Below, piece after piece: positions 35,216 through 44,462 of a stretch of 64,000 nt of DNA. A program made the translations under genes and the position numbers. The notes beneath the pieces are model-generated. The model had not been told where the DNA came from and ran no database searches. It saw nothing but the letters and a program-made list of their open reading frames with translations. Location: NCBI GenBank assembly GCA_947493495.1, contig CANLRN010000012.1, forward strand, positions 1-64,000, in the 5' to 3' direction. The stretch's first letter is position 1; every line of letters begins with the position of its first letter. Origin of the DNA: an uncultured Aquimarina sp. Its GTDB lineage: Bacteria; Bacteroidota; Bacteroidia; Flavobacteriales; Flavobacteriaceae.

Positions 35216-36079
35216 ATGGAAAAAGTAAAAGAATATCATTTACATAAAGAAGATCATTCTCAACTACATTTTGAGTTAAAAGATGCAAGACCCTATTTTT
35301 TAGATAATTATGATCACGCAATAAAAGCACATCGTCATAGTTTTTATCAGTTAGTGTGGTTTACAAGTGCTGGAAGACATTATGTGGACTATGAGATTGT
35401 AGAACATCCAGAAAATACTGTGTTTTTTCTAAAAAAAGGGCAAATTCATTATTTCTGCTCCGATTCTAAAAATGAAGGCTATTTATTTCATTTTAATGAT
35501 TCATTTATTAATAAATTCGATAGTGATACAGAAAATAGACTTAATTATTTACTCTTTAATGAAATAGGGAATGCTTTTATAGAACTTCCAGAAGATAAAT
35601 TAATAAAATTTAAACAACTTTCAGTACTGATTGCTGATGAGCTAAAAGATAAAGAGTATAATTATGTACAACAGATATATTGCCTTTTTCAATCCCTACT
35701 TACTTTCATAAAACGTATTAAACAAGAACAACAACCTATTAGTTATTTTACGGATATCGATTACGGCATTATCATACGATTTAAGCAGCTTATTGATAAA
35801 AACATACACACATTTTTAAGTATCGATATGTATAGCGATCTACTTGGCATAAGTTCTAAAAAATTAACAACGATATCTAAAAAATATTTAAGTACTACTC
35901 CTGCAAATGTGGTTCATTCCATAAAAATATTGACTGCTAAAAGATTATTATGCAATCACAAACTTACCATCAAAGAAATTGCATATGATTTAGGTTTTAA
36001 TCAACCTACATATTTTACAAAGTATTTTAAAAAGCATACTGGACAGAAACCCAAGGAGTTTCAAAATCAAGTGCTCTAG
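35216..36079 (+). CDS. AraC-family transcription regulator, module 1
   Basis: 287 residues: N-terminal cupin sensor (AHRHSFYQLVWFTSAGRHYVDY, VFFLKKGQIHYF) and C-terminal double helix-turn-helix (about 190-287; IDMYSDLLGISSKKLTTISKKYL and TIKEIAYDLGFNQPTYFTKYFKKHTGQKPKEF). It is a paralog of the regulator at 37639-38514. It lies 98 bp upstream of the SDR gene on the same strand, which is its probable target along with OsmC. The ligand is unknown. Confidence 0.92.
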   Translation: MEKVKEYHLHKEDHSQLHFELKDARPYFLDNYDHAIKAHRHSFYQLVWFTSAGRHYVDYEIVEHPENTVFFLKKGQIHYFCSDSKNEGYLFHFNDSFINKFDSDTENRLNYLLFNEIGNAFIELPEDKLIKFKQLSVLIADELKDKEYNYVQQIYCLFQSLLTFIKRIKQEQQPISYFTDIDYGIIIRFKQLIDKNIHTFLSIDMYSDLLGISSKKLTTISKKYLSTTPANVVHSIKILTAKRLLCNHKLTIKEIAYDLGFNQPTYFTKYFKKHTGQKPKEFQNQVL

Positions 36080-36177
36080 TTTACCTTTTTTGCACTCTAT
36101 ATTGCCATTTTTTCTGCTATTTCTAATCGAAATTTGTAATATAATTTTTTAAAAACATAATTAAATAGATATAGCGT

Positions 36178-36933
36178 ATGAGTGCACAAGCATTGATTAT
36201 AGGAGGAACTTCTGGAATGGGAAAAGCTACTGCAAAACAATTATTAGAGCAAGGAATAAATGTTGTTATTGTTGGTAAAGAAGATAAATTATTAGACGGT
36301 ACTAAAGCAGAATTTTCTTCTCTAGGAAATGTAACTGTCATAGGTCTTGATTTATTTGATATGGGAGCAGTGAAATCTTTTTCAGATACTCTTAAATCTA
36401 AAGTACCAAATCTAAAATATGTATTAAATGCTGCAGGTTTTTTTAGCCCTAAGCTATTTTTAGAACATACAGAACAGGATTATGATATCTATCACAATTT
36501 TAATAAAGCATTTTTCTTTATCACTCAAGCAGCTGCTACTATCTTAAAAGAAAATGGAGGTGGTTCTATTGTGAATATTGGATCTATGTGGGCAAAACAA
36601 GCAATCAAGGCAACTCCTTCTTCTGCATACTCTATGGCAAAAGCTGGATTACATGCATTTACTCAACATTTAGCAATGGAATTAGCGGATCATAATATTC
36701 GTGTAAACTCCGTTTCTCCTGCTGTAGTTGTAACTCCTATCTATGGATCTTTTATTGAAGAAGAAAAAATAGAAGAAACACTACAAGGCTTTAATGATTT
36801 TCATCCTATCGGTCGAGTAGGAAGACCCGAAGATATTGCTAAAACAATCAATTTCTTACTATTGGAAGATAGCTCTTGGGTAACAGGTGCTATCTGGGAT
36901 ATCGATGGAGGTGTAATGGCAGGAAGAAATTAG
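36178..36933 (+). CDS. SDR family oxidoreductase, module 1
   Basis: 251 residues, classical SDR. Cofactor motif ALIIGGTSGMGKATA, NAAG (NVLNAAGFF region), catalytic Ser in NIGSMWAK, YSMAK (Tyr/Lys) and the end VTGAIWDIDGGVMAGRN. It is NAD(P)H-dependent; the substrate is unknown. It has a clear paralog at 40018-40767 (shared [18 protein letters not shown] and FHPIGR). It is followed by OsmC after 40 bp. Confidence 0.92.
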   Translation: MSAQALIIGGTSGMGKATAKQLLEQGINVVIVGKEDKLLDGTKAEFSSLGNVTVIGLDLFDMGAVKSFSDTLKSKVPNLKYVLNAAGFFSPKLFLEHTEQDYDIYHNFNKAFFFITQAAATILKENGGGSIVNIGSMWAKQAIKATPSSAYSMAKAGLHAFTQHLAMELADHNIRVNSVSPAVVVTPIYGSFIEEEKIEETLQGFNDFHPIGRVGRPEDIAKTINFLLLEDSSWVTGAIWDIDGGVMAGRN

Positions 36934-36973
36934 AAAAAGAATCATATTTATTAACAATTTAAATAGAATCAAA

Positions 36974-37528
36974 ATGGTAGAAAGTAAAACAGAATTAATC
37001 AACGGAATAGATACAGATGGTTTACAACAATATGTAGACACTATCACAGAAAACCCTTCAGAAGCTATTTCTAGCTATGGGATCAAAGCAGAATGGAAAG
37101 GTGGAGTTAAAACCGAAATTACAGCATTGAACCAAAAGGTAGGAGCTACTGAAATTGAAAAAGATTTTAAATTCACTATTGATGAACCTAATGAGTTGTT
37201 AGGAACCAATAGTTATCCTTCTCCACAAGAATATCTAATGGGAGGACTTGCTGGATGTATGATGGTAGGATTCGTTGCTGGAGCAGCTTCTAAAAATATA
37301 AAATTAGATAGTGTAACGCTAACAATCAAAGGAGATCTAAATCTTCGTGGTTTTCTAAACGTAGATGAAAATGCTCCAGTAGGTTTTGATGAGTTAAAAT
37401 TTAACTATGATGTAAAAGGAGAAGGAACACAATCGGATTATGATGCTATTATTGAAGATGTTAGAAAATTTTCTCCTAATTATAGGACGATGACGGATGC
37501 TGTAAAAATGACAGCATATAAGATTTAA
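36974..37528 (+). CDS. OsmC family peroxide-stress protein
   Basis: 184 residues. The OsmC/Ohr fold is recognised from SPQEYLMGGLAGCMMVGFVAGAASKNIKLDSVTLTIKGDLNLRGFLN and the late IIEDVRKFSPNYRTM. One redox cysteine is visible (Cys95); the second position has SPNY rather than SPxx with Cys, as in OsmC proteins that lost or moved the resolving cysteine. It probably reduces organic hydroperoxides. It is the last gene of the AraC-SDR-OsmC unit, with a strong terminator after it. Confidence 0.88.
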   Translation: MVESKTELINGIDTDGLQQYVDTITENPSEAISSYGIKAEWKGGVKTEITALNQKVGATEIEKDFKFTIDEPNELLGTNSYPSPQEYLMGGLAGCMMVGFVAGAASKNIKLDSVTLTIKGDLNLRGFLNVDENAPVGFDELKFNYDVKGEGTQSDYDAIIEDVRKFSPNYRTMTDAVKMTAYKI

Positions 37529-37561
37529 AATTTTGCACACCTATATATATGCAAAATGAAA

Positions 37562-37596
37562 AGGCAGAAGCTCATGGTGACTTCTGTCTTTTTTAT
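37562..37596 (+). terminator. Rho-independent terminator after osmC-like gene
   Basis: Stem AGGCAGAAG / CTTCTGTCT with a 10-base loop, followed by a T-rich run, 34 bp after the OsmC stop. Confidence 0.85.
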
Positions 37597-37638
37597 TTTT
37601 GACCCCCCCCTTAACTAAACGACATTAATAATTTAAGG

Positions 37639-38514
37639 CTACACAGCATCTCTATACATTTTTGGGGATATCCCAACAAATCTTTTAAAGTATTTTACAA
37701 AATAAGAAGCATCTTCAAATCCAATCTTAAAAGCAATTTCACCAATCTGTAATGAGGTAAATCTCAATAATCTTTTTGCTTCTAATATGACTCGTTCTGC
37801 TATTAACTGAGATGCAGGTTTATCTACTATATTCTTGGTTATTGTAGTCAATGTTTTTGATGAAATATTAAGTAGTTCTGCATAGTCACTAACAGACAAA
37901 CTTTTTTGGTAATTCTCTTCTATAAGCTCTTTATATTTGGCAAATTGAAGCTCATAATGACTACTAAATTGGAGATGTGTATTTCCATCACTTCGGTGTA
38001 TTCTCTCTAAAATGATCAATAATGATTTTAATGAAAATCGAATAATATCTTCATAACCAAAAGCTCTTCTAAGAGAAAGTTCTTTTTTAATTAGTTCCAT
38101 ATAAGAAGTAGCAACAGAAACCGTTTCTTCGTCTATTACATAGCAAGAATTTTTGTGAGAGTTGAAGATATTATATTTCAAAAAAATATCAATATCATTA
38201 TGCATAAAAAAACTCTCATTAAAATGAATCAAATATCCTTCTACACTATAATTAGTATCAAAAGCATGAATGTGATCTTTGGGAATAAATAAGACCATAT
38301 TTTTTTTTATAGGATAGTCTTTAAAATCTATAGTATGTACTCCACCTTCATCAAAAAACCAAATAATCTGATAATAACTATGAGAATGAGCAATAGCTGC
38401 TTTTTCACCACTTTTTTTTCTATATCTATTCAGATCATATACCTCAAACTGAAGTTTTTCTGGATGCGCCTTATGAAGATGGTATTTTTCTATTTTGGTG
38501 CTTAAATCTTTCAT
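37639..38514 (-). CDS. AraC-family transcription regulator, module 2
   Basis: 291 residues, colinear with the 35216 regulator. The N-terminal cupin (AHSHSYYQIIWFFDEGGVHTIDF, VLFIPKDHIHAF, GYLIHFNESFF) precedes a C-terminal HTH pair (SDYAELLNISSKTLTTITKNIV, LQIGEIAFKIGFEDASYFVKYFKRFVGISPKMYR). It is convergent with OsmC. It sits downstream of the amine oxidase gene by 65 bp on the same strand, an unusual order in which the regulator is last in the cluster. Confidence 0.92.
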   Translation of the reverse strand: MKDLSTKIEKYHLHKAHPEKLQFEVYDLNRYRKKSGEKAAIAHSHSYYQIIWFFDEGGVHTIDFKDYPIKKNMVLFIPKDHIHAFDTNYSVEGYLIHFNESFFMHNDIDIFLKYNIFNSHKNSCYVIDEETVSVATSYMELIKKELSLRRAFGYEDIIRFSLKSLLIILERIHRSDGNTHLQFSSHYELQFAKYKELIEENYQKSLSVSDYAELLNISSKTLTTITKNIVDKPASQLIAERVILEAKRLLRFTSLQIGEIAFKIGFEDASYFVKYFKRFVGISPKMYRDAV

Positions 38515-38579
38515 GTTATTTCATACGTTCTAGCTAGAGCTCCTCTAAAGTATATTATATTAGTAAGAAACCAGAAAAT

Positions 38580-39623
38580 TTATGCTAATATTTTTTCTGC
38601 AGCAATCATGCCACTATAGATAGCACCATCCATATACCCTCCATACATTGGAGAGGTTTCTGCTCCAGAAAAGAGGAGTTTCCCATTGAGATATGTGTTT
38701 TTAAACATATCGTCTCCATACCTGGGACTCATATAAATGGATTTAATTTTATGACAGGCTGTGTTCTTATCTTTAGACCAGTCTTTTTCGGTATATGTTA
38801 GATACTCTAACACCTCAGGCCCTAAATATTTTTGTAAATGATCCAGAATTCTGGTTTTTCGTTCTTCTTCAGAAACATCACGTAATCCTTCATTGACGAA
38901 TCCCATTAAAGCAAATGTTTTTTCTTCGATATCATTATGATCATACAATTCTGTTACAGCTCCGACTTGGCCAATAAGGGTTCCAGATAATTTTTTTTCT
39001 TTCCAAAAAGGAGATTTAAAAGTCAATCCTACTTTTATCGCATTACTCATCCAAGTATGTGTATTATCCATTACTTTGGTAAACGCTTCTGGGAGTTCTG
39101 GAGAAAATGAAATGCGTGTTGCAATTCTAGGAGGGATTGTTATGATAACTTTCTCTGCGGTATACGTCTCTTTATCTGTTACAACTGCGATATGGTTATC
39201 TTTTTCTTGTATTTCTGTAACAGTAGTACTGATGTGTATACGGTCTTTACTTATCGATGCTAATGCATCAATCATAGCGGTAGACCCTCCTGCAATTCGA
39301 TAAGCAGATGGAGCATGGGGGTCGCTTTCGAAATAGTGAGCTGGTGCCATAGAATTGTACACCAGCACACTTTTTCCTTTATTATATTGAAAAAATTTGC
39401 CTACTGCTATTGTATCTAATAAATCAATTACATGCTGATGATGGTTCTGAAACCATGTAGCACCATAATCAATTCCGTTTTCAGTTAGGATACGCCCGCC
39501 TATACGATCTCTGGATTCTAAGATAAGAATATCAGTTTCTCCTTGTTTATGTAGCATATACGCTGTGGTGAGTCCAGAAAGACCCGCTCCTATTATAATG
39601 TGTTTAGCAGTAGTTTTTTTCAT
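38580..39623 (-). CDS. FAD-dependent amine oxidase-like protein
   Basis: 347 residues. The dinucleotide motif IIIGAGLSGLTTAYMLHKQG and ESRDRIGGRI open the protein, and the C-terminus has the FAD-contacting GAETSPMYGGYMDGAIYSG of the monoamine-oxidase/flavin amine oxidase superfamily. It is shorter than classical amine oxidases (450+), so the substrate domain is reduced. It starts within the stop of the CMD gene (TAATG overlap), showing translational coupling. Substrate unknown. Confidence 0.88.
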   Translation of the reverse strand: MKKTTAKHIIIGAGLSGLTTAYMLHKQGETDILILESRDRIGGRILTENGIDYGATWFQNHHQHVIDLLDTIAVGKFFQYNKGKSVLVYNSMAPAHYFESDPHAPSAYRIAGGSTAMIDALASISKDRIHISTTVTEIQEKDNHIAVVTDKETYTAEKVIITIPPRIATRISFSPELPEAFTKVMDNTHTWMSNAIKVGLTFKSPFWKEKKLSGTLIGQVGAVTELYDHNDIEEKTFALMGFVNEGLRDVSEEERKTRILDHLQKYLGPEVLEYLTYTEKDWSKDKNTACHKIKSIYMSPRYGDDMFKNTYLNGKLLFSGAETSPMYGGYMDGAIYSGMIAAEKILA

Positions 39624-39928
39624 TACTCTTCTATTAAATGGGTACCGTGTACTACGGCAGCACCTGCCCGTAAAGCTGCTGCTATAAATGTAACTTCAGC
39701 TAATTCCTCTTGTGTAGCTCCTGCCTTTATAGCATGATCCTTATGGATCTCTAGACAGTAAGGGCATTGTGTTGTCAATCCCACTGCAACAGCAATAAGT
39801 TCTTTATATTTTTTTGGAATAGCTCCATCGCCTAAAGCGGCTTCATCTAATCCTTGAAAAGCTTTCATCGCTGCTTCTGCATTTTTTCCTAGTGCACCTA
39901 ATTTACTTAGGTTATTCATATTATACAT
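39623..39928 (-). CDS. Carboxymuconolactone decarboxylase family protein (AhpD-like)
   Basis: 101 residues. It carries the redox motif CPYC (Cys55, Cys58) followed by LEIHKDHAIKAGAT, as in AhpD-like peroxidase proteins, and the usual helical C-terminus with AAALRAGAAVVHG. It probably reduces peroxides or supports the flavin enzyme next to it. The gene overlaps the amine oxidase start by one base. An upstream SDR at 40018 follows the same strand with 90 bp between. Confidence 0.9.
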   Translation of the reverse strand: MYNMNNLSKLGALGKNAEAAMKAFQGLDEAALGDGAIPKKYKELIAVAVGLTTQCPYCLEIHKDHAIKAGATQEELAEVTFIAAALRAGAAVVHGTHLIEE

Positions 39929-40017
39929 GGTGATATGGTGATTTTATTTTTAAAAAATTTTACAAATTGGCAAAGCTATTTTTATAGCTTTGCCATAAAT
40001 TGTACCTATATTATATA

Positions 40018-40767
40018 TTAATTTCTTCCCGACATTACGCCTCCATCAGTATCCCAGATTGCTCCTGTTACCCATCCAGCTTTATCAGATAATAAATAAG
40101 AAATAGTGTCCGCTACATCTTTTGCTTTTCCGTTTCTTCCGATTGGATGAAAACCGTGAAAATCTTGAAGCGCATCATGTGCTTCTTGCTTTCCTCCAAA
40201 AACACTTTCGTATACTGGTGTTTCTACCACAGCAGGAGATACTGCATTTACACGGATCTTATGATCTGCAAGCTCCATAGCTAGGTGTTGCGTTAATGAA
40301 TGCAATCCAGCTTTTTGCATAGAATATGCTGATGATGGTGTTGCTTTTACAGCTTGTTTAGCCCACATAGATCCTACATTTACAATAGAACCACCTTGAG
40401 TTTCACTCATCTTTTTAGCAGCTGTTTGTGTAATAAAGAAAAAACCTCTATTCAGATCCTGGTATGAATTATAATCTGCTACAGTATGGTCTAAAAATGC
40501 TTTAGGGCCAAAAATCCCAGAAGCGTTTACTAGATAATCAAGGTTGTCCCAATTACTAACCGTTTGGTTCAATTGTTCTACTTGTTGTGAATTCGTAATA
40601 TCAATCTTGTGTGTATGCAAGTTACCAGAAGCTGAATTTTTGAAAGTTTCTAACTTAGAGTCATTTGTACCTACAACGTGTACTTCTACTCCTTCAGTTA
40701 ATAAGTTTTCTGCAGTTGCTCTTCCGATACCACTACTACCACCTATAATTAATGCTCTTTTACTCAT
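40018..40767 (-). CDS. SDR family oxidoreductase, module 2
   Basis: 249 residues. [18 protein letters not shown] (cofactor), [12 protein letters not shown] (Ser), YSMQK (Tyr/Lys) and [17 protein letters not shown]. The active-site tetrad is intact. It is a paralog of the SDR at 36178; identical stretches in the substrate region suggest a similar substrate. It is the first gene of the unit SDR-CMD-amine oxidase-AraC. Reaction direction and substrate cannot be read. Confidence 0.92.
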   Translation of the reverse strand: MSKRALIIGGSSGIGRATAENLLTEGVEVHVVGTNDSKLETFKNSASGNLHTHKIDITNSQQVEQLNQTVSNWDNLDYLVNASGIFGPKAFLDHTVADYNSYQDLNRGFFFITQTAAKKMSETQGGSIVNVGSMWAKQAVKATPSSAYSMQKAGLHSLTQHLAMELADHKIRVNAVSPAVVETPVYESVFGGKQEAHDALQDFHGFHPIGRNGKAKDVADTISYLLSDKAGWVTGAIWDTDGGVMSGRN

Positions 40768-41027
40768 AATATTTGTTTTTGTTATTTAATTAAATATTGC
40801 TTCACAAAGATATCATGATAATTAATCTCTAAACTAGTGTAAAAAAGAGAATGAATGGTAATTATAGGAAACAACTATTTTTTAGGGATTTTTTGCTATG
40901 TTGTAGTAATATCTTAACATATAATTCACATCGTATGCGTAAGGAAACTGTTTTTGTATCGTCTCGTTTTAAATTACCATCTATTTTCTGAAAAATACCA
41001 TATAAGAAAGATGCTATACTAATATCT

Positions 41028-41690
41028 TTGAATTATTGTGTTTCTTTAAAAAACAAGATTATAAAAAAAAGAATTGATCATATTGTATATACAGTTTCTA
41101 ATCTAGAAACTACGGTACTAGAATTTGAAAAAAAACTAGGAGTACAAGCAATTTTTGGCGGGTATCATAAAACACAAGGAACTAAAAATGCCCTGATTAA
41201 TTTAAGTGATGAGTGCTACCTAGAACTACTCGCTTCCGATCCTACAAATACAAAAATAAAGCCTCCAAGATGGATGGGAGTAGATCTATTAACAAAAGAT
41301 CAAATCACAAGATTTGCATTAAAATCTAATACACTCGAAAAAGACAGCCATATTTTACAACAGTACAATCCCAATATGGGAGTACAATCAGCGGGATCTA
41401 GAAATGCACCAGATGGATCTTTATTAACTTGGGAGCTTACTATGCCATTGGCTACTCCAGAAGTCGAAATCATTCCTTTTATGATAGATTGGTCTAAAAG
41501 TGATATGCATCCTACTAACTATCTCCCTGATATGAGATGTACACTTAAAGCATTGCATGTGACACATCCAAAACCTGAAAAACTACAAGAATTGTATAAA
41601 AGACTAGCTTGCGAAATAGAAATTAATAAAGCAGAAGAAGTTTCGCTAAAAATGATAATAGATAGCCCAAATGGGCCTATAGAATTATAA
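41028..41690 (+). CDS. VOC superfamily (Glyoxalase_3-like) protein
   Basis: 220 residues. The start IDHIVYTVSNLETTVLEFEKKLG with GGYHKTQGTKNALINLSDECYLELLA is typical of the Glyoxalase_3 type VOC proteins; a second, shorter VOC repeat follows from about 150 (LKALHVTHPKPEKLQELYKRL). The track start is a TTG that lies inside a TATCTTTG promoter-like box (41023-41030), so the true start may be downstream near codon 13. It is the first of four closely spaced genes. Reaction unknown. Confidence 0.78.
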   Translation: MNYCVSLKNKIIKKRIDHIVYTVSNLETTVLEFEKKLGVQAIFGGYHKTQGTKNALINLSDECYLELLASDPTNTKIKPPRWMGVDLLTKDQITRFALKSNTLEKDSHILQQYNPNMGVQSAGSRNAPDGSLLTWELTMPLATPEVEIIPFMIDWSKSDMHPTNYLPDMRCTLKALHVTHPKPEKLQELYKRLACEIEINKAEEVSLKMIIDSPNGPIEL

Positions 41691-41705
41691 ATAAAAAATG
41701 AAAAA

Positions 41706-42506
41706 ATGAAAAAGACATTCTATTGGATAATTTTTATACTCGTATTAGGATCCTGTAAGAATACTACAAAAACAACAGATCAATTACTACCTGTAGAGAC
41801 AGAAAAAGATGTGGCTATATTGACATCTTCTGACCAAGAATATTCTAAAGCAGATAAGATTATCCTAGCAGCTATTGAAGCGCATGGAGGAGCATTGTAT
41901 GATCAGGCAGATTATTCTTTCATTTTTAGAAAAAAAGAGTATCGTTTTATAAATAATGGAGATCAATATACGTATTCTGTTAAGCAGAATAAAGAGATCT
42001 TTGATTTTATTACTAATGGTAATTTTGAGCGATATATCAATGAAGAACCTGTTGAGCTTTCTCAAAAAAAGAGTGATAAATATGCAGAAGCCTTAAACTC
42101 TGTAATCTATTTTGCCACCTTACCTCATAAACTTAGAGATGCTGCAGTGAACAAAAAATTTATAGAATCTACAGCAATAAAAGGAATGAATTACGATGTT
42201 ATTAAAATTACATTTAATCAAGAAGGAGGAGGTAAAGATCATGATGATGAGTTTCATTATTGGATCAATCAAAAAACAAAGAAAATAGATTATTTGGCTT
42301 ATAATTACACAGTAAATGGAGGTGGTGTTCGTTTTAGAAGTGCTTATAATCAGAGAGTAGTCGATGGAATCACTTTTCAGGATTATATCAATTGGAAAGC
42401 CCCTTTAGGCACTCCACTAAAAGATTTACCTAGCTTGTATGAGCAAGATAAATTAAAAGAATTATCACGGATCATTAACGAAAATATTACAAACAAAAAG
42501 CAATAA
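41706..42506 (+). CDS. Putative lipoprotein (DUF6503-like)
   Basis: 266 residues. Signal with lipobox ILVLGSCKN (Cys about 17), so a lipoprotein is likely. The mature domain runs ILAAIEAHGGALYDQADYSFIFRKKEYRF ... FHYWINQKTKKIDYLAYNYTVNGGGVRFRSAYN, a beta-rich pattern similar to flavobacterial DUF6503-type proteins; the name is tentative. It follows the VOC gene by 15 bp and precedes the DUF2911 gene by 4 bp. Confidence 0.78.
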   Translation: MKKTFYWIIFILVLGSCKNTTKTTDQLLPVETEKDVAILTSSDQEYSKADKIILAAIEAHGGALYDQADYSFIFRKKEYRFINNGDQYTYSVKQNKEIFDFITNGNFERYINEEPVELSQKKSDKYAEALNSVIYFATLPHKLRDAAVNKKFIESTAIKGMNYDVIKITFNQEGGGKDHDDEFHYWINQKTKKIDYLAYNYTVNGGGVRFRSAYNQRVVDGITFQDYINWKAPLGTPLKDLPSLYEQDKLKELSRIINENITNKKQ

Positions 42507-42510
42507 AAGA

Positions 42511-43086
42511 ATGCTCAGAAATATCCTATTGCTATTAGTAACTATTATATCTGTACAAATACAAGGGCAGAAATTCGATAAACTAGATAAAAGCCCTATG
42601 GATCGGGCCTATTATCCTGAAAAAGCAACATTGCGTACTTTTGAAAAATCTGACGAAAAGAAAAAAGCTTCCGAACCAAAAATTAGAGTTACCTATTCGA
42701 GACCCGCTAAAAAAGGGAGAGAAATATTTGGCAAACTCCTTAAATTCGAAAAATCTTGGAGAATTGGGGCTAATGAGTCTACCGAAATTATTTTCATGAC
42801 TGATGTTGTTTTTGGGAATACGCCTATCAAAGCAGGAAGAAACTCTTTTATTGCAATTCCGACTGCAACAGAATGGACACTTAAACTAAACACAATCGTA
42901 GATGGATGGGGAAATTATGGCTATGACCCCTCAAAAGATATTGCCAGTATTACGGCACCAGTACAAAGCAGTAAAAAAGAAATAGAATACTTATCAATAG
43001 CTTTGAATGAAGTTTCTACTACTATAGCACATCTAAAAATTGGATGGGACACTTCTATTGCAGAATTCCCTATTACTTTAAACTAA
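42511..43086 (+). CDS. DUF2911 protein, exported
   Basis: 191 residues with an N-terminal signal (LLLLVTIISVQIQGQ). The domain shows IRVTYSRPAKKGREIFGKL, WRIGANESTEIIFMTDV, GNTPIKAGRNSFIAIPTATEWTLKLN and the C-terminal LKIGWDTSIAEFPIT, all typical of DUF2911. It is probably periplasmic and its function is not known. It is the third gene of the VOC-lipoprotein-DUF2911-DinB unit. Confidence 0.85.
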   Translation: MLRNILLLLVTIISVQIQGQKFDKLDKSPMDRAYYPEKATLRTFEKSDEKKKASEPKIRVTYSRPAKKGREIFGKLLKFEKSWRIGANESTEIIFMTDVVFGNTPIKAGRNSFIAIPTATEWTLKLNTIVDGWGNYGYDPSKDIASITAPVQSSKKEIEYLSIALNEVSTTIAHLKIGWDTSIAEFPITLN

Positions 43087-43099
43087 AAAAGAACTTATT

Positions 43100-43600
43100 A
43101 TGACACTTAAAAAATTAATTCTAGACGAATTTAAAGCTGAAATGGAGACAACAACACGTACCTTCGAGGCTGTAACAAATAACATTTTTAATTTTTCACC
43201 TCACGAGAAATCAAAAACAGTAGCAGAACTTGCCAATCATATGGTAGAAATCCCTAGTTGGGTTGCTGGCATTGTGGGTAATCCTGTTTTAGACTGGGCA
43301 CAACATACACCTCCTGCACCAGTAAAAAATGCAGAAGAATTAGTAGCGACATATAAAAAAAATATAGCGACAGGAATAGCCGCTCTTGAAGGAATTTCTG
43401 AAGAAGACCTACAAGCAGAATGGACTATGAAAAATGGAGATTTTACTTTTTTTACGGTTCCTAAGCATATTGCACTTAAGAAACTAATTATCAGTCATAC
43501 TATTCATCATAGAGCACAAATGGGACTTAATCTTAGATTAAACAACCTAGATGTACCTGCTAGCTATGTAGCCTCTGCAGATGAAAACTTATTTGCTTAA
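43100..43600 (+). CDS. DinB family protein
   Basis: 166 residues of one four-helix DinB/YfiT-type domain. Candidate metal-binding histidines are His47 (ELANHMVEI) and the pair in ISHTIHHRAQ (about 131-135). These proteins act as metal-dependent enzymes or thiol transferases in stress responses; bacillithiol-dependent members are known, and bshB1 lies 10 kb away, but a link is inference. It is last in the operon, 13 bp after DUF2911. Confidence 0.85.
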   Translation: MTLKKLILDEFKAEMETTTRTFEAVTNNIFNFSPHEKSKTVAELANHMVEIPSWVAGIVGNPVLDWAQHTPPAPVKNAEELVATYKKNIATGIAALEGISEEDLQAEWTMKNGDFTFFTVPKHIALKKLIISHTIHHRAQMGLNLRLNNLDVPASYVASADENLFA

Positions 43601-43601
43601 T

Positions 43602-43755
43602 CCCGATTTGTCAATGTCGTTAAGTTAAGCTCCAAAAAACATCTATTTTGTCACACTGAGCCTGTCGAAGTGGAATCAAAAACGAAGGTTAGGATGGTCT
43701 TAGACAAGGTCAGACTGACAATTATAAAGCTTAACTTAATAACATTGCCCGATTT
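43602..43755. mobile_element. MITE-like hairpin element flanked by an 8-bp direct repeat
   Basis: The element proper is 43610-43747. Its ends are inverted repeats, TCAATGTCGTTAAGTTAAGCT and the complement of AGCTTAACTTAATAACATTG (18 of 20 pair). The flanks are identical CCCGATTT at 43602 and 43748, as expected of a target duplication. Inside is TTGTCACACTGAGCCTGTCG, a motif I recognise from dispersed repeats of Bacteroidota, and its imperfect complement on the other side, so the unit folds into a long hairpin. It begins directly after the DinB stop and has no coding capacity. Confidence 0.7.
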
Positions 43756-43914
43756 ATGTATTAGGATTTCATCAAGAAGCTTTCAAATGCAACACACACT
43801 AATGTTTGTAGCAGTTAAAAGATGGAATAGATTTCCTAATGCATAAAACCTTTAATACTATAAATTTGGTTTTTTATCTTGAGATAGTTTCTTTGTAGTA
43901 TAATACAACTAAAA

Positions 43915-44439
43915 ATGGCGGTACTAGAAGTTATAAAAATGGGTCATCCTAGCTTACGCAAACAATCGCAAGCTGTAGGGGATGAGCTATTATCATTCGA
44001 GTTTCAAACCTTTATAGATGATCTCATTCATACAATGCGTCATCAAAATGGAGCGGGTATTGCTGCACCACAAGTAAATGTCTTAAAAAGAGTATTTACT
44101 ATGGAAATGAAAAACAATCCAAGATATCCTGACAGAAATACATTCCCGCTCTATACCATAATTAACCCCGAGATTGAGTATATAGACGATCAATTAACAG
44201 ATAGCTGGGAAGGATGCTTGTCTATTCCTAATATTAGGGGGAAGCTACAACGATATAAAAATATTGTACTTAGAGGAATTGATCGAGAAGGATCTCCTAT
44301 AGAAGAACAGTTAGATGGTTTTGCAGCCATTGTAGCACAACATGAATTAGATCATCTGAATGGGATCTTATTAATTGATAGAATGAAATCAATGGAAACA
44401 CTTACTTTTCAAGAAGAATATGAAAAATACTGGATCTAA
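43915..44439 (+). CDS. def: Peptide deformylase
   Basis: 174 residues with the three family motifs: GAGIAAPQV (46-54), EGCLSIP with Cys101, and QHELDHLNG with His143, Glu144 and His147. It removes the formyl group from nascent proteins, metal dependent. The sequence is less close to the usual Bacteroidota def (which runs ILPIVAYGDPVLR), so this may be a second, accessory copy; the motifs are intact. It is the first gene of a three-gene unit with the M14 carboxypeptidase. Confidence 0.92.
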   Translation: MAVLEVIKMGHPSLRKQSQAVGDELLSFEFQTFIDDLIHTMRHQNGAGIAAPQVNVLKRVFTMEMKNNPRYPDRNTFPLYTIINPEIEYIDDQLTDSWEGCLSIPNIRGKLQRYKNIVLRGIDREGSPIEEQLDGFAAIVAQHELDHLNGILLIDRMKSMETLTFQEEYEKYWI

Positions 44440-44462
44440 TCCAGATAAAACATAAAACTAGT

